Part shown: piece by piece, positions 54,883 through 62,573 of the stretch | Layout of the letters: every line of letters begins with the position of its first letter | How positions within the stretch are numbered: the stretch's first letter is position 1 | Assembly (NCBI RefSeq): GCF_900142325.1 | Contig: NZ_FRAM01000001.1 | Coordinates: forward strand, 868,001-932,000 | DNA from: Epilithonimonas mollis | Lineage (GTDB): Bacteria > Bacteroidota > Bacteroidia > Flavobacteriales > Weeksellaceae | Direction of reading: 5' to 3' | DNA length: 64,000 bases | The notes under the pieces: generated by a model | What the model was told of the DNA's origin: nothing | Databases searched by the model: none | What the model saw: the letters and a program-made list of their open reading frames with translations, nothing else | Position numbers and translations under genes: made by a program

Positions 54883-56031
54883 CTATTTTCTATCGATAAC
54901 ATTTTGCAAAGTCGTCTCTTTCGGAACCACTTCTGCATCATCTTTCAGAAGTCCGATGCCTTCTACAATGAGTTTATCTCCAGGTTTCAATCCTGATGTG
55001 ACAGCGTAAGTCAATCCGTCTGGCAGATTTTCCACTTTGATTTCCGTAGATTTCACTTTATTACCAGCTCCGATCAGGTAAACCAAAACTTTGCCCTGCA
55101 TTTCGTAAGTTGCCGCTTGTGGGATGATGATAACATTTTCCAGACTGTTCGGTACCTGAACTGTTGCACTGTAACCGCTTCTCAGAAGGCCTTTGCTATT
55201 TGGAAAAGTTGCTCTCATAGAAAACGAACCTGTATTGGGATCCACCAAACCACTGATGGACTCGATTTTTCCTTTTTCTTCATACTTGCTTCCATCAGAA
55301 AGAACGAGCTCTACCAATGGAGAATTTTTGATTTTTTGCTGAATTGTTGAGCCTGTAGAATGTTTGAAAAAATCCAACTGTTGTTTTTCATTAATCGAAA
55401 AATATGCAAATATTTTTGAAACATTAGAAACTGTAGTCAGTGGTTGCGATGTTGCACTGCTGATGTAACTTCCAGATTTATAAGGCAAAGTTCCAATAAC
55501 ACCGCTTACAGGGCTGTATAATTTGGTATAACCTTGATTAACCTGTGCATTTGTTAGTTGAGCCTGAGTTTCTGCCAAGGCTGCTTTCGCAGATTTAAGT
55601 GCGAGTTCTGCAGCCTGAAGCTCGTAAGCAGAAATGATTTTTTTATCAACCAAAGGTTTGGTTTTAGTAACCTGCATCTGCGCTGTTGCCACTTGAGCCC
55701 TTGCACTGTTTACAGCAGCCTGAGCCGCTAAAACGGATTGCTCGTATTGAGGATTTCTGATCAGGAATAATAGCTGACCTTTGCTCACCTGGCTACCCTC
55801 ATCAACATAGATTTTCTCCACAAAACCATCAATTTTTGGTCGGATTTCTACATTTTCGATGCCCTCGAGGCGGGCAGGATATTGTGTCAGATTTTCCGCT
55901 GGTCCACTTTTCGCAACAATATACTCATATGGTTGTGGTGGCAATTCTTTTTTGTCATCTTTTTTCTCAGACTTTGAACAAGAAGTCAAAAGACCTAAAA
56001 CAACAAAAAAACTAATCGCGATATTCCTCAT
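54883..56031 (-). CDS. RND efflux periplasmic adaptor (AcrA/MFP, lipoprotein)
   Basis: A 382-residue membrane-fusion protein (lipobox LTSC, acyl-Cys18) that links the RND pump and the channel. The N-terminal lipoyl half has EGIENVEIRPKIDGFVEKIY, the helical hairpin contains AAVNSARAQVATAQMQVTKT, and the beta-barrel part has GYSATVQVPN and the C-terminal AVTSGLKPGDKLIVEGI. First gene of the MFP-RND-OMF operon. No TetR regulator is next to it; two palindromic sites lie upstream. Confidence 0.95.
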   Translation of the reverse strand: MRNIAISFFVVLGLLTSCSKSEKKDDKKELPPQPYEYIVAKSGPAENLTQYPARLEGIENVEIRPKIDGFVEKIYVDEGSQVSKGQLLFLIRNPQYEQSVLAAQAAVNSARAQVATAQMQVTKTKPLVDKKIISAYELQAAELALKSAKAALAETQAQLTNAQVNQGYTKLYSPVSGVIGTLPYKSGSYISSATSQPLTTVSNVSKIFAYFSINEKQQLDFFKHSTGSTIQQKIKNSPLVELVLSDGSKYEEKGKIESISGLVDPNTGSFSMRATFPNSKGLLRSGYSATVQVPNSLENVIIIPQAATYEMQGKVLVYLIGAGNKVKSTEIKVENLPDGLTYAVTSGLKPGDKLIVEGIGLLKDDAEVVPKETTLQNVIDRK

Positions 56032-56056
56032 AAATACTTATTTTTTAGATAGATTT

Positions 56057-56070
56057 CAAACAAACGTTCA
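56057..56070. promoter_or_regulatory. Candidate operator 1 of the RND operon
   Basis: CAAACAAACGTTCA, an imperfect copy (CAAAC-N4-GTTCA) of the palindrome CAAAC-N4-GTTTG at 56206-56219. It overlaps the -7 box of the MFP gene by two bases and covers the likely transcription start, a good place for a repressor. Confidence 0.5.
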
Positions 56071-56076
56071 AATTTA
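56069..56076 (-). promoter_or_regulatory. -7 promoter box for the RND operon
   Basis: Minus-strand TAAATTTG, an exact TAnnTTTG match, 37 nt upstream of the MFP ATG. Confidence 0.55.
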
Positions 56077-56205
56077 GATATTATATCCAAAATAGACGTT
56101 ATGTAATTAATAATAAAATCTATCAAATATAATTAACAAAAACTATTATTATTGAAATTCAGAGAATTAAAAAATAATTTTAAAGAATATTTAACATAAT
56201 TCCAT

Positions 56206-56219
56206 CAAACGATTGTTTG
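56206..56219. promoter_or_regulatory. Candidate operator 2 of the RND operon
   Basis: CAAACGATTGTTTG has perfect 5-bp half-sites (CAAAC and GTTTG) around four bases. Together with site 1 it gives two related elements about 150 bp apart, the sort of layout used by TetR-type or similar repressors of efflux pumps. Confidence 0.5.
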
Positions 56220-56390
56220 AACAAGGTTAAAAATTGACAATAATTAAGGTTTTTGAAAGCTTTTTGATTGATATGTTCCTCTAAAGATTCTTAATGAAGC
56301 TAAACTACGCGTTTAATAAAAAACCATTACCAGAATTAGTTTGAAATAATTAATATTTGAACGTAATTATTACTTGTTGTATTAATTATT

Positions 56391-56398
56391 TAATTTTG
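56391..56398 (+). promoter_or_regulatory. -7 promoter box for the TPR/DUF6624 gene
   Basis: TAATTTTG, an exact TAnnTTTG match, 48 nt upstream of the ATG. TTGTTG at 56374-56379 lies upstream but with a shorter spacer than the -33/-7 consensus. Confidence 0.5.
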
Positions 56399-56446
56399 AA
56401 AATGTAAAATTTTTTAATGTAAAATTGTCATTAATAAAATGAAAAT

Positions 56447-57721
56447 ATGAAATCAATTCGACTTATTTTTTTCTGTATATTAATTTATATTTCATCAAAT
56501 GCGCAATCCAATAAGACCTATCAAAGTTTAATCGCTCAAGCCGGCTTATTACATCTTCAAAAAAATCCTAAAAAAGCAGTTCAATTGTACGAAAAGGCTT
56601 TCGAAATACAACAACCTGATGCGCTTACAGCTTATAAAGTAGCTGGAATATATTCTTTAAATCACGATTCGAAAAAAGCTTTCCAATATTTGAGAAGATC
56701 TTTATCTTCTGGTTGGACCGAAGCTGATTGGTTGTTATACGACCCTTATTTTGATTATTTGAGAAAAAATGACGCTGAGAAATGGAAAGAAATAGAAGAG
56801 ATTGCTATTGCTCAGGAAAAGCAATATGAAAAGACCTTGAAACTTCCTGCTTTAAGAAAAGAAATCAATCTAATGTGTCTGAATGACCAAAAACTCAGAT
56901 ACCGAAAGTCACAAAATACAGATGAAAGTTTAGCCAAAACAATTGACCAGCAAATCAATGAAGCAGATTCATTCAATCTAATTCAAGCTAAAAAAATCAT
57001 TAAGCAATATGGCTGGCCAAAAATATCGGACATTGGAAAAGACGGACAGAATAATCTTTGGCTGATTGTTCAGCACGCTGACCAAGATGTTCTATTTCAA
57101 AACGAAGCTTTGTCGGAAATGGAAAAATTAATCGGAACAAAAGATCTTAATATGGAAAATTACGCATTTCTATATGACAGAGTTCAATGCAACTTGAATT
57201 ACAGACAATTGTACGGGACGCAGGTAATTTGGTCAGGTAATGGAGAAGCCTCTGGTTTTAGACCAATAATAAGAGAGAATTTAACGAATGAAAGAAGAAA
57301 TAAACTGGGACTTCAACCTTTAGAAATCTATTCTTTAATTTATGGATTTTCTTATCAACCTATCGATTCAGGAGAATCTGCAAAAAGAGAATCAGCTTGC
57401 AATTCACAAGTTAAAGAATTGCTCAATAATGCCAAGAAAGCTTACAAAGCAAAAGAATTTCAAAAGACTTATGATGATTACAACACTGCTTCTACTTTCC
57501 TTGGCGGAATGAGTAACAATGATAACTTCGAAGCTTCAATTCTGTTTTCGAAAATCGCAAAAGTTGACAAAGATGAAAAGTATAAAGGTATTGCTTTGGA
57601 CTTTTTGGATTTGTTATATCTGAGAGGAAGATTGACCAAAAATATGCTTCTAAAACAATCTGATTTTAGGATATTATATCAGGAAAAAAGGTGGATTGAT
57701 TTGTTGAAGAAATTAGATTAA
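56447..57721 (+). CDS. Exported TPR protein with DUF6624-like domain
   Basis: A 424-residue exported protein (signal peptide ending near SSNAQ, residue 20). Two or three TPR-like helix pairs (about 25-95) are followed by a domain with LRKEINLMCLNDQKLR, KQYGWPKISDIGKDGQNN, WLIVQHADQDVLFQ and YDRVQCNLNYRQLYGTQV, the pattern of the DUF6624 family (function unknown). The C-terminal 100 residues form another helical region. The gene is divergent from the efflux operon and converges with the methyltransferase gene (9 nt gap), with no terminator visible. Confidence 0.82.
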   Translation: MKSIRLIFFCILIYISSNAQSNKTYQSLIAQAGLLHLQKNPKKAVQLYEKAFEIQQPDALTAYKVAGIYSLNHDSKKAFQYLRRSLSSGWTEADWLLYDPYFDYLRKNDAEKWKEIEEIAIAQEKQYEKTLKLPALRKEINLMCLNDQKLRYRKSQNTDESLAKTIDQQINEADSFNLIQAKKIIKQYGWPKISDIGKDGQNNLWLIVQHADQDVLFQNEALSEMEKLIGTKDLNMENYAFLYDRVQCNLNYRQLYGTQVIWSGNGEASGFRPIIRENLTNERRNKLGLQPLEIYSLIYGFSYQPIDSGESAKRESACNSQVKELLNNAKKAYKAKEFQKTYDDYNTASTFLGGMSNNDNFEASILFSKIAKVDKDEKYKGIALDFLDLLYLRGRLTKNMLLKQSDFRILYQEKRWIDLLKKLD

Positions 57722-57730
57722 TTTAAGAAT

Positions 57731-58498
57731 TTACCTTTTCCTTACAACAGGAATAATCTCATTCTTATTCAAGCCAAATCTTTTGATATCAGCCTCAGTA
57801 AATTTTTGAGAATAGAAATTGATTTCAGCATCGAAACCGACACTCTTTAAACGGTCAAAATAATCCATTCCGTACCAACGAACATGGTCATACTGTCCAA
57901 AATGTTTCTGACGTTCCTTTGGGTCTGTGATTGTAAAATCTTCGTAAGTTTTTTGGAGAGAATTCTTCATTGGAACCTGCACAATTCCCCAACCGTTTGG
58001 CTTCATCACACGGTAAAGTTCAGACATTGCTTTTCTGTCGTCCACAATATGTTCCAGAACGTGGTTGCAAATGATGACATCAAAACTTTCATCCTCAAAA
58101 GGTAAATCAAGAATATCCGCCTTCACATCCACTATCGGTGAATACAAATCAGCAGAAGTATAATCCAGATTCTTCATCTTTTTGAATTTTCTTAGAAACT
58201 CCTGCTCCGGTGCGATATGAAGAACCTTTAAATGGTCTGTAAAAAAATTGGTTTCATTCTGAAGATAAAGCCACATTTGACGGTGTCTTTCCAAAGATAA
58301 AGTTCCGGGAGACAAAGCATTGGCCCGTTGTTTTCCGTAGCCATAAGGTAAAAATTTCCGATAAGATTTCCCGTCAATGGGGTCTGTGAAATTATTTCCT
58401 TTGAAAAACAAAACAATCAACGGACGCAAGAAAATGCTCAGGTTAATAAGCATTGGTCTGGGAATCGCATTCAGCAGAAATTTGGCAATTTTTTTCAA
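57731..58498 (-). CDS. SAM-dependent methyltransferase (Methyltransf_11 type)
   Basis: A 255-residue methyltransferase. The N-terminus is helical and rather hydrophobic (residues 7-32, maybe membrane-associated), followed by a segment with KFLPYGYGKQRANALSPGTL. The SAM fold has LKVLHIAPEQEFLRKF, ADLYSPIVDVKADI, FDVIICNHVLEHIVDD and ELYRVMKPNGWGIVQVP. The start is a TTG codon (58498); an in-frame stop lies four codons upstream and the conserved-looking N-terminus (KKIAKFLLNAIPRPM) precedes the first ATG. Substrate unknown. 18 nt after map. Confidence 0.84.
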   Translation of the reverse strand: MKKIAKFLLNAIPRPMLINLSIFLRPLIVLFFKGNNFTDPIDGKSYRKFLPYGYGKQRANALSPGTLSLERHRQMWLYLQNETNFFTDHLKVLHIAPEQEFLRKFKKMKNLDYTSADLYSPIVDVKADILDLPFEDESFDVIICNHVLEHIVDDRKAMSELYRVMKPNGWGIVQVPMKNSLQKTYEDFTITDPKERQKHFGQYDHVRWYGMDYFDRLKSVGFDAEINFYSQKFTEADIKRFGLNKNEIIPVVRKR

Positions 58499-58516
58499 AA
58501 TCGGTAATCAAATAGC

Positions 58517-59329
58517 TTAATTAAAATCAACCTGAAAAGCTTTCTCTTCATCAGATTTAATGCCTAAAGCGTCATAAATATATTGGTAAGTAGAAAGCAA
58601 AACCGGTTTGCCATTATAAACACAAACATCGTGTTCAAAATGGGCAGAAGGTTGATTGTCCAACGTGGTCACAGTCCAGCCGTCGTTATGGAATTTCACT
58701 TTTTCTGTCCCAAGGTTTATCATCGGTTCGATTGCCAAACAAATTCCGTCTTTTAAAACTTTTCCACTTCCTGGTTTTCCGTAATTCGGAACCTGCGGGT
58801 CTTCGTGCATTTGTCGTCCAACACCATGACCAACCAATTCCCTCACAACACCATAACCTTCTTTTTCACAGTGTTTTTGGATAGCATGGGAAATATCGCC
58901 AACACGCTTTCCTCTAACGCATTGCTCGATTCCTTTGTACAATGATTCTTTGGTAACTTTCAATAATTTTTTGACCTCAGCAGAGACTTCGCCAACTTCA
59001 AAAGTATAAGCGTGGTCGCCGACAAATCCGTTCCAGAAAACACCACAATCTACCGAAAGAATCGTACCTTCTTCAATTGGTGTTGCATTTGGAATTCCGT
59101 GAACAACTTGCTCATTTGGAGAAATACAAAGTGAAGCAGGAAATCCGCCATAACCCAGAAATGCGGGTTCAGCGCCGTGATCTTTGATAAAATCGTAGGC
59201 CAATTTATCAAGATGAAGCGTTGTAATGCCTGGCTTAATTTCTTTTGCCAACATTCCCAAGGTCTGGGACACCAATCTCGCACTTTGCTTCATGAGTCGA
59301 AGCTCGTCTATATTTTTGAGTTGAATCAT
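58517..59329 (-). CDS. map: Methionine aminopeptidase, type I
   Basis: Removes the initiator Met from nascent proteins. The 270-residue protein has the pita-bread fold with the five metal ligands Asp94, Asp105, His168, Glu201 and Glu232, and His77 near the active site (QVVHGIPN; CGVFWNGFVGDHA; GHGVGRQMHEDP; LAIEPMIN; HFEHDVCV). The type I length without an insert fits. The C-terminal tail of about 20 residues (LGIKSDEEKAFQVDFN) is slightly longer than in E. coli. Upstream of the methyltransferase gene (18 nt). Confidence 0.97.
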   Translation of the reverse strand: MIQLKNIDELRLMKQSARLVSQTLGMLAKEIKPGITTLHLDKLAYDFIKDHGAEPAFLGYGGFPASLCISPNEQVVHGIPNATPIEEGTILSVDCGVFWNGFVGDHAYTFEVGEVSAEVKKLLKVTKESLYKGIEQCVRGKRVGDISHAIQKHCEKEGYGVVRELVGHGVGRQMHEDPQVPNYGKPGSGKVLKDGICLAIEPMINLGTEKVKFHNDGWTVTTLDNQPSAHFEHDVCVYNGKPVLLSTYQYIYDALGIKSDEEKAFQVDFN

Positions 59330-59402
59330 TTCTATTTGGATATTGAGATAATGGAAGGATAGATAATAGATTTGGATGGCTATTATCTATAAGTTTTGAA
59401 CT

Positions 59403-59837
59403 TTACCAAAAAAGTCCTTTTTTCTTTTCTTTTTTCATTTTGGAGTAAGCGTGAACTTCGCCTCCTGCAACCTGGAATTCTATTTTTTCATTAATGATCT
59501 GGTAGATTTCTCCCCAGCCTGGGAATCCGCCAAGGTTTCTGTCATCGATGAAAAGATCTGCGTCAATTTTCCTTGACTGTGTTTCAGAGTCAAAAATTTC
59601 GCCTTCGAAACTAGAATTGACTGCATAAAACTCTATACCGTTTTTTTTGCAGAACTCAACGGCTTCCTCTAATGTTTTCCCATGACGGTATGTCCAGAGA
59701 ATCAGTCTGTATCCCTCGCTCTGGAGCTTTTTGAGTGTATCAAAAGCAAAAACTTTTGCCTTTCCAATTCCCGGATAAGCATCGTCTACTATGGTTCCGT
59801 CAAAATCGATTGCTAATTTTTTGTTGCTTTTTATCAT
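59403..59837 (-). CDS. Small HAD-like hydrolase (BT_0820-type)
   Basis: A 144-residue HAD-superfamily protein of the minimal-cap type. AIDFDGTIVDD has the nucleophile Asp11 and Asp13, ILWTYRHG the motif II region, and LFIDDRNLGGFPGWGEIY motif IV. It is similar to the BT_0820 group. The phosphate substrate is unknown. The C-terminus is Lys-rich (KMKKEKKKGLFW). An exact -7 box is present 29 nt upstream. Confidence 0.85.
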   Translation of the reverse strand: MIKSNKKLAIDFDGTIVDDAYPGIGKAKVFAFDTLKKLQSEGYRLILWTYRHGKTLEEAVEFCKKNGIEFYAVNSSFEGEIFDSETQSRKIDADLFIDDRNLGGFPGWGEIYQIINEKIEFQVAGGEVHAYSKMKKEKKKGLFW

Positions 59838-59866
59838 TTGATTTTTGAATAATGCGTTAAAACGTG

Positions 59867-59874
59867 CAAATATA
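59867..59874 (-). promoter_or_regulatory. -7 promoter box for the HAD gene
   Basis: Minus-strand TATATTTG, an exact TAnnTTTG match, 29 nt before the ATG. Confidence 0.6.
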
Positions 59875-59910
59875 CGAAATATTAAAAAGTGATTTTGAGA
59901 TTATTTAAAA

Positions 59911-59937
59911 CAAAAAAGTGCATCTTTAGATACACTT
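59911..59937 (-). terminator. Rho-independent terminator after acyl-ACP desaturase gene
   Basis: AAGTGCATCT (59916-59925) pairs with AGATACACTT (59928-59937) with one mismatch and a tight loop, then on the minus strand a T-rich stretch. Confidence 0.75.
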
Positions 59938-59943
59938 GATATT

Positions 59944-60921
59944 TTAATTTTTAACCCATTTGAAACTGTAAGGTAACTGTGGTGTTGCGATTCTGTCCGA
60001 GATTCTTTGAAGCCTGTCCGGCAACTTCATCAGATAATCCCTCGCACGTTCTGCCTTATCATTGAGGTTTTTGATTCCATCTATTTTCCATTCATCCAGT
60101 AAGTCTTTCAGAATGTTGATGTAATCCTGCCCTGTATAAACCATTGCTCTCTGAGCAGCATCAGAAAAGTGTTCCCAAAGCTCACCCGCTTTTTGTCCGG
60201 ATTCTCTCAGTAAATGAGCTGGCATCACGATCTTCCTTCTCATCATATCTTCAAAAGCGAGCATCATCCCGCTTGCGTCCATTTCAAATATTCTGGCAGA
60301 AAAATCTTTATATGCTTTTGCGTGTCTTGCTTCATCCGCAGCGATTACCCCGCACATCTGGGCTAGTTTTTTGTTTCCGGACTGTTTCGCTAATGTCCCA
60401 ACTCTTCTGTGCGAGATATTGGTCGCTGTTTCCTGGAAACTCGTATAAACAAAGTTTTTATAAGGATCAGAACTTGTCCCTATGTCGAACCCATCATTAA
60501 TAAGATGATGCGTTGTGATCTCCATTTCGCGCATATTTACACGTCCGCAGAGATAGAGATATTTTCCCAGCAGGTCACCATGTCTGTTCTCTTCCGCAGT
60601 CCATGCTCTCACCCATTGTGTCCAGCCAGTTTTGTTTTCCTGATCTACTCCATCCAAACCCATCAGCCAGGATTCGTAAGTTGGCAAAGCCTCTTCTGTG
60701 ATACAGTCGCCAATCAATGTTACAAACAGATCATAAGGCATCTCTCTGGCAAACGTCTGGAGCTCCTCGATTTCGTCTTTGAAATTAGCACCGGAACTGT
60801 CCGGAAGGAAATCCGAAGGTTGCCAAATTTTCTCAACAGGTGTAAGATATGAACTGATGAATTCGTCCATATTATGTTCCAGTGTTCTCATCACTTCTAA
60901 CTGTAGCTCTTTCTCGCGCAT
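59944..60921 (-). CDS. Acyl-ACP desaturase
   Basis: A soluble di-iron acyl-ACP desaturase of the plant stearoyl-ACP type, making monounsaturated acyl chains for membrane lipids. I start at the ATG at 60921 (MREKELQLEVMRTLEHNM), 325 residues; the codon before it is TTG. The iron ligands are Glu111 and His114 (in TAEENRHGD), Glu164, Glu197 and His200 (ADEARHAKAY), with spacings equal to those of the plant enzyme (53, 33 and 3), and Glu76 or Glu77 as the first ligand. Double-bond position cannot be told. A near-consensus -7 box (TATCTTTA) lies about 25 nt upstream. Confidence 0.94.
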   Translation of the reverse strand: MREKELQLEVMRTLEHNMDEFISSYLTPVEKIWQPSDFLPDSSGANFKDEIEELQTFAREMPYDLFVTLIGDCITEEALPTYESWLMGLDGVDQENKTGWTQWVRAWTAEENRHGDLLGKYLYLCGRVNMREMEITTHHLINDGFDIGTSSDPYKNFVYTSFQETATNISHRRVGTLAKQSGNKKLAQMCGVIAADEARHAKAYKDFSARIFEMDASGMMLAFEDMMRRKIVMPAHLLRESGQKAGELWEHFSDAAQRAMVYTGQDYINILKDLLDEWKIDGIKNLNDKAERARDYLMKLPDRLQRISDRIATPQLPYSFKWVKN

Positions 60922-60996
60922 CAACTGATAATAATTTTAAAGCCGTAAAGATACGACAAAATAATATTATTCATTACATAACTTGTTGAACTTTAA

Positions 60997-61031
60997 CATA
61001 AAATAAGACCTGAACATAGGATCCAGGTCTT
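60997..61031 (-). terminator. Probable terminator after the T9SS cargo gene
   Basis: AAGACCTG (61005-61012) pairs with CAGGTCTT (61024-61031), an 8-bp perfect stem with an 11-nt loop; the T-tract is broken by A residues. Confidence 0.65.
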
Positions 61032-61056
61032 AAAATACTTGATATTCTAACGCTTA

Positions 61057-62439
61057 CTACTTCTTAATAATTTTGAATGTTTTTGTTTCTCCGTCTGCGA
61101 AAATTGCATTCACAAAATAATTACCATCAGCCAATCCGGAAACAACAATTTTATTTTCCCGGAGGCTATCAAAACTTTTTACCATTTGCCCAGCAGTATT
61201 GTAAATCAGGATTTTGGAAATGGTTTTATCAGAATTAATGTTAAGCACATCAGAAACCGGATTCGGGTAAACAGCAACAGTATTCTTTGTAACATCGACT
61301 AAACCTAGGTATGGATTTGTAAATCCGGAAACGTCGAAAACATAATTATAACCTACATTTGATTCCCAGGTTTCACCATTATCAAAGGATATAAGCGAAT
61401 CCAGATCATTTCCTGAATTTGGTGTCACTTCCCAACGCTGATAATCTGTGAACGGAAACGGTGCCGATATAATCTCAATAAAATATCTGCCCGGTAATAA
61501 TTCCACAGGCTGATTCCATTCAAATTCAACATCTGCAGCTACTACATCCAGCGGATATCCGTTAACCGGATGATAACCGAAAAAGTTCTCCGTAGCAGGA
61601 CCGACATTGTCGAATGTATGAAGAATCTCGCCCGGCAAATCGTTCTCAGCCTTGCGGATGTTTATCGTTGCGTTCTTGATATTACCGAGTTGCAATGTAG
61701 AGATCTTGAATTTTGTGAAGGTAAACTTCTGACCGTCCGGGACAACAAAATCATCTGCCAATGATGTCCAGATCATATGAACGCCGCCTTCGTGCGAATT
61801 TCCTGAATTACCAACATTGAAAGGTGTTCCCGTTGGTTGCGGCTCATCTGTATCATTACAGTTACCAATAATTTCGAAAACATGATCATAATAAGAGAAT
61901 CCGCCAAACCACGGATCGTTATCGAACTTTGTAAAATCAAATCTGCCTAATTTATTCGTAGTCTCTTTGTTGATTTCCCAGAACGCCGATGTTCCGTCAG
62001 CCAATGCTACCTTTAACTGAATAAAATATTTCCCTTTTGGCAAATCGAAGGTAGCAGGAAAATCAACACTGATTTTATAAACATCCGCATCATCCAGAGT
62101 GGAATCATAATCAAAAAGCTGAGAAGTCGGCACAAGATTCGTAAATGTCTGTATCGCATCACTGGGAATTCCTTCTTTTTCTTTTAAGATATAAACATTG
62201 ACATAGCTGACAGGCGAAGCACTTTTCAGAACATTGAATGTCAATTGTTTGACCGTTAATATTTTTCCTGATGCAACATCAAAATCAGATGCCGCACTGT
62301 AATCAAAACTGCCACCTATAGTGATATTTTCTCCGTTGGATGTGCGATCCGACCCAACACCATAGCTGCATGCCGTACCATTCTGCGCAAAGCCGAAAAT
62401 CCCGGACAGCGCCAATAAAAAAAGTAAGTTTCTTTTCAT
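61057..62439 (-). CDS. Secreted protein with T9SS type A sorting tail
   Basis: A 460-residue secreted protein (ATG at 62439, MKRNLLFLLALSG; the TTG 12 bases upstream is less likely). The signal peptide ends near GFAQ (residue 18). The mature part has two related beta-sandwich regions (about 40-190 and 210-375); both contain SF/WTSLADDFVVPDGQK-like openings and GRYFIEI / GKYFIQL. The last 75 residues (VYPNPVSDVLNI..., ending TKTFKIIKK) are the Por secretion tail recognised by the type IX secretion system. It would be exported and attached or released at the cell surface. Function of the body is unknown. Confidence 0.9.
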   Translation of the reverse strand: MKRNLLFLLALSGIFGFAQNGTACSYGVGSDRTSNGENITIGGSFDYSAASDFDVASGKILTVKQLTFNVLKSASPVSYVNVYILKEKEGIPSDAIQTFTNLVPTSQLFDYDSTLDDADVYKISVDFPATFDLPKGKYFIQLKVALADGTSAFWEINKETTNKLGRFDFTKFDNDPWFGGFSYYDHVFEIIGNCNDTDEPQPTGTPFNVGNSGNSHEGGVHMIWTSLADDFVVPDGQKFTFTKFKISTLQLGNIKNATINIRKAENDLPGEILHTFDNVGPATENFFGYHPVNGYPLDVVAADVEFEWNQPVELLPGRYFIEIISAPFPFTDYQRWEVTPNSGNDLDSLISFDNGETWESNVGYNYVFDVSGFTNPYLGLVDVTKNTVAVYPNPVSDVLNINSDKTISKILIYNTAGQMVKSFDSLRENKIVVSGLADGNYFVNAIFADGETKTFKIIKK

Positions 62440-62573
62440 TTTAATCTTCAATAATTTGATGCTAAACTACCGAACTGAAAGTCAGAATCAAAACAAAAGC
62501 CTTTCAAAATCCTCAATTTTGAAACCGGCAAAAACCAATCAAAACATTATCAATCAGACAATTAAATTTAAAA

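Larger units (their letters stand above)
56032..56446. other. Divergent regulatory region of the efflux operon and TPR gene
   Basis: A 415-bp AT-rich region between the MFP gene (minus) and the TPR/DUF6624 gene (plus). It holds the -7 boxes of both genes and two related palindromic sites. No ORF or RNA gene is evident in the rest. Confidence 0.65.
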
